Assembly: GCA_963682025.1 (NCBI GenBank)
Contig: OY821519.1
Location: 95,036,585-95,100,584, forward strand
Direction: 5' to 3'
DNA length: 64,000 nucleotides
Source of the DNA: Cordilura impudica
Lineage: Eukaryota; Arthropoda; Insecta; Diptera; Scathophagidae
The position numbers and the translations under genes were made by a program. Below the pieces are notes generated by a model that saw only the letters and a list, made by a program, of their open reading frames with translations, made no database searches and was not told where the DNA came from. How positions within the stretch are numbered: position 1 is the stretch's first letter; each line of letters starts with the position of its first letter. Below, piece after piece: positions 58,916 to 64,000 of the stretch.

Positions 58916-60098
58916 AAAAATTAAAAATTAAAAAATAAAAATTAAAAATTAAAAATTAAAAATTAAAAATTAAGAATTAAAAATTAAAAATTAGAAATTA
59001 AAAATAAAAATAAAAAATTAACAATTAAAAATTAAAAATTAAAAATTAAAAATTAAAAATTAAAATTTAAAAATTAAAAATTAAAAATTAAAACTTAAAA
59101 ATTAAAAATTAAAAATTAAAAATTAAAAATTAAAAATTAAAAATTAAAAATTAAAAATTAAAAATTAAAAATTAAAAATTAAAAATTAAAAATTAAAAAT
59201 TAAAAATTAAAAATTAAAAATTAAAAATTAAAAATTAAAAATTAAAAATTAAAAATTAAAAATTAAAAATTAAAAATTAAAAATTAAAAATTAAAAATTA
59301 AAAATTAAAAATTAAAAATTAAAAATTAAAAATTAAAAATTAAAAATTAAAAATTAAAAATTAAAAATTAAAAATTAAAAATTAAAAATTAAAAATTAAA
59401 AATTAAAAATTAAAAATTAAAAATTAAAAATTAAAAATTAAAAATTAAAAATTAAAAATTAAAAATTAAAAATTAAAAATTAAAAATTAAAAATTAAAAA
59501 TTAAAAATTAAAAATTAAAAATTAAAAATTAAAAATTAAAAATTAAAAATTAAAAATTAAAAATTAAAAATTAAAAATTAAAAATTAAAAATTAAAAATT
59601 AAAAATTAAAAATTAAAAATTAAAAATTAAAAATTAAAAATTAAAAATTAAAAATTAAAAATTAAAAATTAAAAATTAAAAATTAAAAATTAAAAATTAA
59701 AAATTAAAAATTAAAAATTAAAAATTAAAAATTAAAAATTAAAAATTAAAAATTAAAAATTAAAAATTAAAAATTAAAAATTAAAAATTAAAAATTAAAA
59801 ATTAAAAATTAAAAATTAAAAATTAAAAATTAAAAATTAAAAATTAAAAATTAAAAATTAAAAATTAAAAATTAAAAATTAAAAATTAAAAATTAAAAAT
59901 TAAAAATTAAAAATTAAAAATTAAAAATTAAAAATTAAAAATTAAAAATTAAAAATTAAAAATTAAAAATTAAAAATTAAAAATTAAAAATTAAAAATTA
60001 AAAATTAAAAATTAAAAATTAAAAATTAAAAATTAAAAATTAAAAATTAAAAAATAAAAATTGAAAATTAAAAATTAAAAATTTAAAATTAAAAAAGT
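58916..60098. repeat. Heptanucleotide satellite (AAAAATT)n
   Basis: About 1.2 kb of a 7-bp unit, almost perfect from 59100 to 60050. The unit differs at one base from the (AATAATT)n unit of the satellite at 15532. It is bordered on the right by the motif at 60123. Confidence 0.95.
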
Positions 60099-60122
60099 GC
60101 CAAAAAAAATTTTTAATTACTA

Positions 60123-60158
60123 GATGTTTACACATCTCCCCTGTGATCGGACTCACAT
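60123..60158 (-). repeat. Shared boundary motif
   Basis: Inverted copy of 41744-41777 with a 2-bp difference: GATGTTTACACATC followed by CCCTGTGATCGGACTCACAT. Here it borders the 7-bp satellite; at 41744 it borders the 21-bp minisatellite. Confidence 0.6.
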
Positions 60159-60483
60159 GATATTTTTTTATAAAATGTAAGCTATACTTTTTAAAGTAAA
60201 AACTTTTTCTAGCGATAATATCCGATAAACCGGTAAATTAAAAACAAATTCCCGCTTACTCGGTAAATAAATAAGTGGGGAAAAACTGCACTTGCAAGGC
60301 TTATGCAAGACGATGTTAAATCTGTATACTTAAGATTTTGAGCAACACGAAAAAAAATGCTTCGATTCTATAAAAAACATATTCGAATCAAAAACGATTT
60401 CCTTGACAGTAATGTGTTGTACAAAAATTATAAATATTTAACTTCCGGCGATAAATATTTAAAAAATATTATAAAATTTTAAT

Positions 60484-60545
60484 AAAGTAGAGCCTTGACC
60501 GTGAAAGTAGCTTAATTGACAAAAACCAAATTTTACAGGAGATAG
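60484..60545 (+). promoter_or_regulatory. Conserved upstream block, copy H
   Basis: TAGAGCCTTGACCGTGAAAG through ACAGGAGATAG, now 828 bp before the start codon because of the DINE at 60546-61074. Confidence 0.5.
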
Positions 60546-61074
60546 TTTTTATACCCTATACCATTATGTGGTCAGGGTAAATGACTTTGCGCTGATGTCT
60601 GTAAAAATATTTGACCTAGACGCACCTTTTATTATACCGATCGACTCAGAATTACTTTCGATGCATGTTCAGACATAGTCCCAATTCAAATGACACCTAT
60701 GATATCGACCTTAATTGTCATATGATCCAAATTATCATATAGATCTCGATCAAAATTAGTTTGTGTGTTTATTGTACCCATTAATCAGTAGTCTAAAAAT
60801 AAACCCTATAGGAGAATTCTTAGCCGTAGCCCCCATATGAAGCTGATTCCCGATGTTCACTTAAATCTATCAAAAAAAAAATAAATATTGCACAGATTTT
60901 TCTCAAAATTGGTTTGTATATGTTTTTGCAAAAAATAAGTGACCAAATATGGTCAGGATCGGTCCATCTTTCTACCTCGTCCCCATATAAATATAGCATC
61001 CAATATGAACTTTTTCATATTCAAAGGGAAAAAAATTTGCTTTATGCTTATTTTCTATAGTCAGTCTAGACTTG
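60546..61074 (+). mobile_element. DINE-1/mini-me-like element in the copy H upstream region
   Basis: Starts TTTATACCCTATACCATTAT and ends TCTAGACTTG. It has an internal deletion that removes the GTCC microsatellite. The sequence on either side (GGAGATAGTTTT and AAATTATCTTTG) rejoins as in copy F, which defines the insertion between the upstream block and the promoter. Confidence 0.8.
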
Positions 61075-61269
61075 TTTCTTAATTGTTTAAAATTATCTTT
61101 GTTTTATCTTTGACTTATCGTTAATATATAAACACACAAAGAATGTGCATTTAAGCTAAAATTGTGTTTGTTGTAAATTCGTAATTTAACATTTATAACA
61201 TTTGCTTATGTGAGGCGAATTATCAGTGTAAGTGTTGAAACATTTTTATGTTTAAAACATATTTTAAAC

Positions 61270-61310
61270 TATAAATAGCCAAGTTAAATCTCCAATTAGC
61301 CACAGTCGTA
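61270..61310 (+). promoter_or_regulatory. Core promoter, copy H
   Basis: TATAAATAG at 61270-61278 and CACAGTCGTAGC with presumed +1 at 61304, spacing 34 bp. The TATT of the usual ACAGTATTCG is deleted here. Confidence 0.65.
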
Positions 61311-61372
61311 GCAAGTTCAATATTTTCAATACATTAATCTTAAACTTTGATTAGCCCAATATATCAAATATT

Positions 61373-62204
61373 ATGCGTTTCCTTAGTGCCACAATTGTTT
61401 TAGTAGCCTTGTGCGGATTGGCTGTGTCTGGACATTCACATCATGGTCATCATGATTCTGGACATAGTGGTACAGATACTGAGGAGGTAGAATACTCAGT
61501 AGCTACCACACACGAACATCACGGAGGACATGGCGGTCATGGTGGAGATGGCGGTCATGGTGGACATGGCGGTCATGGCGGTGACCATGATGGTGGACAT
61601 CATGGTGGAGATGGCGGTCATGGTGGAGATGGCGGCCACGACGGTGGACATCATCATGGTCATGAACATGACCATCACCATGGCCACGATGACGGTCATG
61701 ATCATCATGCCCATCCTAAATATGAATTCGATTATGGTGTAGAGGACAAAAAAACTGGCGACATTAAAAGTCAAAAAGAACATAGAGATGGTGACAAGGT
61801 TAAGGGTAAGCATCTAAAAAAGTTTGCAGTGTGTACTGGTTTTTCTACACTGAATTTGTTCCAACTGAGTCTTTCAAATGTAGTAAATGAATAATGCGGT
61901 TGTGACAATCGTTTTATTTCATTTGCTACATAGGAGCTCAAAGAGTTGAGACATTCGAATTGGTTGTCCCAATACTACAATCCTTTTTATTCCATTTTTA
62001 GGCAGCTACACATTTAAAGAAGCTGATGGCACAACTCGTCATGTAGAATACTCTTCCGATAAAAAGGAAGGTTTCAAAGCTACTGTTCATAATTTCGGCC
62101 ATGCTGATCACGGACATGGACATGGCCACCATGATCATGGACATCATGGTCATGCTAGCAGTTATGTTAATTTCAAAAAACATGAAGAAACGAAACACCA
62201 CTAA
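61373..62204 (+). CDS. Histidine-rich RR-2 cuticular protein, copy H (2 exons)
   Basis: Exon 1 61373-61805, intron 61806-62001 (196 bp), exon 2 62002-62204; 211 aa. Domain order and length equal copy G: signal peptide about 1-20, a Gly/His/Asp repeat linker (GGHGGDGGHGGHGG type, then HHHGHEHDHHHG), RR-2 domain about 114-174 ([20 protein letters not shown]) and a tail ending KKHEETKHH. It uses EYSSDKKEGF and VHNFGHADHG like G. The intron is long and resembles those of A-D in parts (TTTGCTACA, GAGACATTCGAATTGGTTGT), whereas G has a 61-bp intron, so intron length has changed since the G-H duplication. Confidence 0.92.
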
Positions 62205-62209
62205 AGAAG

Positions 62210-63066
62210 TCGATTGTATAATCACTATGGGAAAGACTGTGGCAATTAATCTGAAAGTACTGATCCCGTCACTGGTGAAACCAGGACATATTACTGTATT
62301 AATATTATTATTATAATTATTATTAATTAAATGTTATGTATGTATATACTTAAAAATAATTAGAATTAATTCGCTTCCTATTTCTTTGTTTTTCTTTTTA
62401 GTAAAAAACTGAAAACTTGTCTCATGTGATATTTTATATTTTAATTACTAATTATTTAAGTGTTGTGTGCAACAATCTGAATTAAAATAATAAATAAACT
62501 GATATTTTTTAATATTAAATATGAGCCCTTGGTTTGATTATTTTATAACTGTATCTTTTGATTTGTATTAATGGAAAATTGGATGGACATTGGCTAATCA
62601 TTATCGTGTTGCAGTTCGGCCACGCCTGTGGGCCATGAAGATACTTTTAATATTTCTAATTATCTACATTTGTGTTAGCAGAGAAAAAGATTTGTTTTCT
62701 ACGGTATAGATAAATTGTGAATGAAAATTATATTTTCTCTACTTGAGTAAAAACTAAAATACAAATCAATCAACAGAAACAAAACAAGTGTTTAATTGCA
62801 AAGTATGAACCAAGAAATATGTAGACAAATTGATTATCAGCAATTTGTTGTACTCAATCATTAAATTTATCTTTTTATATGGACTAGTATAGCCCAGTAC
62901 TCGAAATTCGAGTGCAAATTCTGCGAAATATTATTTTTTCATTCAATGTTTGTCTTCCAATGTATTTTAATCAATATATGTGACCTTCTCCGAGAAAAGG
63001 GACCTAGTGTGTGAAAATTAAGTTTTGAGAAAAAAACGCATTTAAAGTTTCTACACCCTTTTAGGT
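62210..63066. other. 3' flank of copy H
   Basis: Carries the conserved downstream block at about 62440-62484, the inverted match to 47153 near 62600-62625, and a third copy (inverted, 62883-62940) of the dispersed palindrome-containing repeat. No gene. Confidence 0.45.
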
Positions 63067-63067
63067 A

Positions 63068-64000
63068 CAATAGAAGCTCACAAATTAGAACTCTCAAAAA
63101 TTAGAATCATCCAGAAATTAGAATCGAACATCATAAAGTATTGCACGTTCTAAAATTAGAACTTTTAATCCTAATTATCGAACGAATTGAATTTTTCCAT
63201 ATGCGTACAAAAACTAGCTTTAAGTATTTCAATTTTGCTTGTTCTTTCTTTGTGAATGTGCCTTGAAAATAAGAAGAAGGGATAAATGCATACATGGCTT
63301 TTCCCTGAATAAAGCTCGTGACTCATACACATGTTTGCAATCATAAAGTGAAGGTTATTTTAAAAAATGTTACATAAGCGTTTGGCACAAAAAGTTTAGA
63401 TTTTGAGAAAGCTTGATAAAGGTGTATAAGCTAATCGAATAGCTCAGGATTTTGGAGTTGCGAAGTCTGCAATCAGCTATATCAAATCCAAGAAAAAATT
63501 GATTTTGAGTGCAGTCGCTAGCAGTTATCAAGTTGCAAGAAAAAAAGGTCTGCATGATGCTGAATATCCGGAAATGGATAAACAACTGTATGCATGGTTT
63601 TTAATTCAACGAAAGAAAAACTGCACTTTGACTGGACCAATATTAAGGGCTAAGGCTAAACAAATTTTCAGCGAACTTTATCGTGATAAAATTAAAGTTC
63701 GTTTAATGCAAGCGGTGGATGGTTTGCAAAATTATATGTCGCCATGGCATTCGATATTTATTTGTGGTGAAATACTTTCCAGTAATATCGAGTCCATTGC
63801 TCCATTCATACAAACTTTTCGCAACAAAGTTACTGAAATGGGACTGACCGAAGCACAAATATATAATGCCGATGAAAGTGTATTGTTCTTTCGTTGTTTA
63901 CCAGACACAACATATGTAGGTGCTTTTGTAAAAACTTTATTAAAAAGGTAAGGTAAACAAGTGAATGTATATATTTTCAAGTTGTTATGACTGCATTTTT
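63068..64000 (+). pseudogene. pogo/Tigger-like transposon, partial at the window edge
   Basis: The left terminus CAATAGAAGCTCACAAATTA lies next to TA. A CENP-B-type HTH region follows (ANRIAQDFGVAKSAISYIKS, after two in-frame stops near 63394-63435). The open frame to 63951 then has a second HTH region (YAWFLIQRKKNCTLTGPIL, RAKAKQIFSELY) and EAQIYNADESVLFFR with the first catalytic Asp. A frame change follows at about 63930. The rest lies beyond the window. Confidence 0.75.

Overview
The window looks like an AT-rich dipteran genome, probably a brachyceran fly. This rests on an RR-2 (Rebers-Riddiford) cuticular-protein gene cluster, DINE-1/mini-me-type repeats with GTCC microsatellites, Tc1/mariner and pogo relics, and insect-type TATA-initiator promoters. 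I cannot name the species. The only apparently functional genes are eight histidine-rich RR-2 cuticular proteins, each with two exons. They start at 2334(-), 5776(+), 8903(+), 11845(+), 22270(+), 40579(+), 48256(-) and 61373(+). All encode a signal peptide, a His/Gly-rich linker, a chitin-binding RR-2 domain split by a phase-1 intron after the codons for KVK, and a His-rich tail. They are secreted structural proteins of the cuticle and would act together by binding chitin and being cross-linked.

Layout: 1-2744 is an inverted copy of 5436-8115, forming a large palindrome. Two further direct copies of a unit of about 2.9 kb follow (8116-13403). A 13-bp-flanked insertion of unknown type lies at 3000-4252. 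A 4.3-kb heptanucleotide satellite (AATAATT)n fills 15532-19866. The fifth gene follows at 22.3 kb. From 23 to 40 kb there is a nest of decayed mobile DNA: a mariner inside a DINE, two RAG1/Transib-like relics, and a Tc1-like element with doubled terminal repeats. That Tc1-like element carries both a LINE and a remarkable 3-kb tandem array. The sixth gene is at 40.6 kb. A LINE sits between inverted 21-bp-minisatellite arms at 41.7-46.4 kb, and the seventh gene is at 48 kb. Penelope-like, maT-like, DINE, LINE and pogo/Tigger relics occupy 49.8-57.9 kb. A second heptamer satellite (AAAAATT)n ends at about 60.1 kb, followed by the eighth gene and a partial second pogo-like element at the right edge.

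The most unusual item is a repeat family seen as a tandem array at 35675-38636, a 411-bp copy at 45241-45651 and a 303-bp copy at 52195-52497. Its unit of about 610 bp carries tRNA-like A and B boxes. Just downstream on the same strand is a sequence that fits a type I hammerhead ribozyme: CTGATGA, a short stem II, GAAA, a CCGG self-complementary stem III, a GTC cleavage triplet, and a stem I pairing AATCG with CGATT. The multimer appears to have inserted in one event (13-bp target-site duplication), and the other copies have 10- and 9-bp duplications. This fits a self-cleaving, possibly circular-RNA retroelement (retrozyme-like) that depends on another element's reverse transcriptase.

Regulation: seven of the eight genes keep at least part of a conserved block about 280-340 bp upstream. 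Four genes with a clear TATA box have exactly the same TATA-to-initiator spacing (34 bp). In the gene at 61373 a DINE element has separated the upstream block from the promoter.
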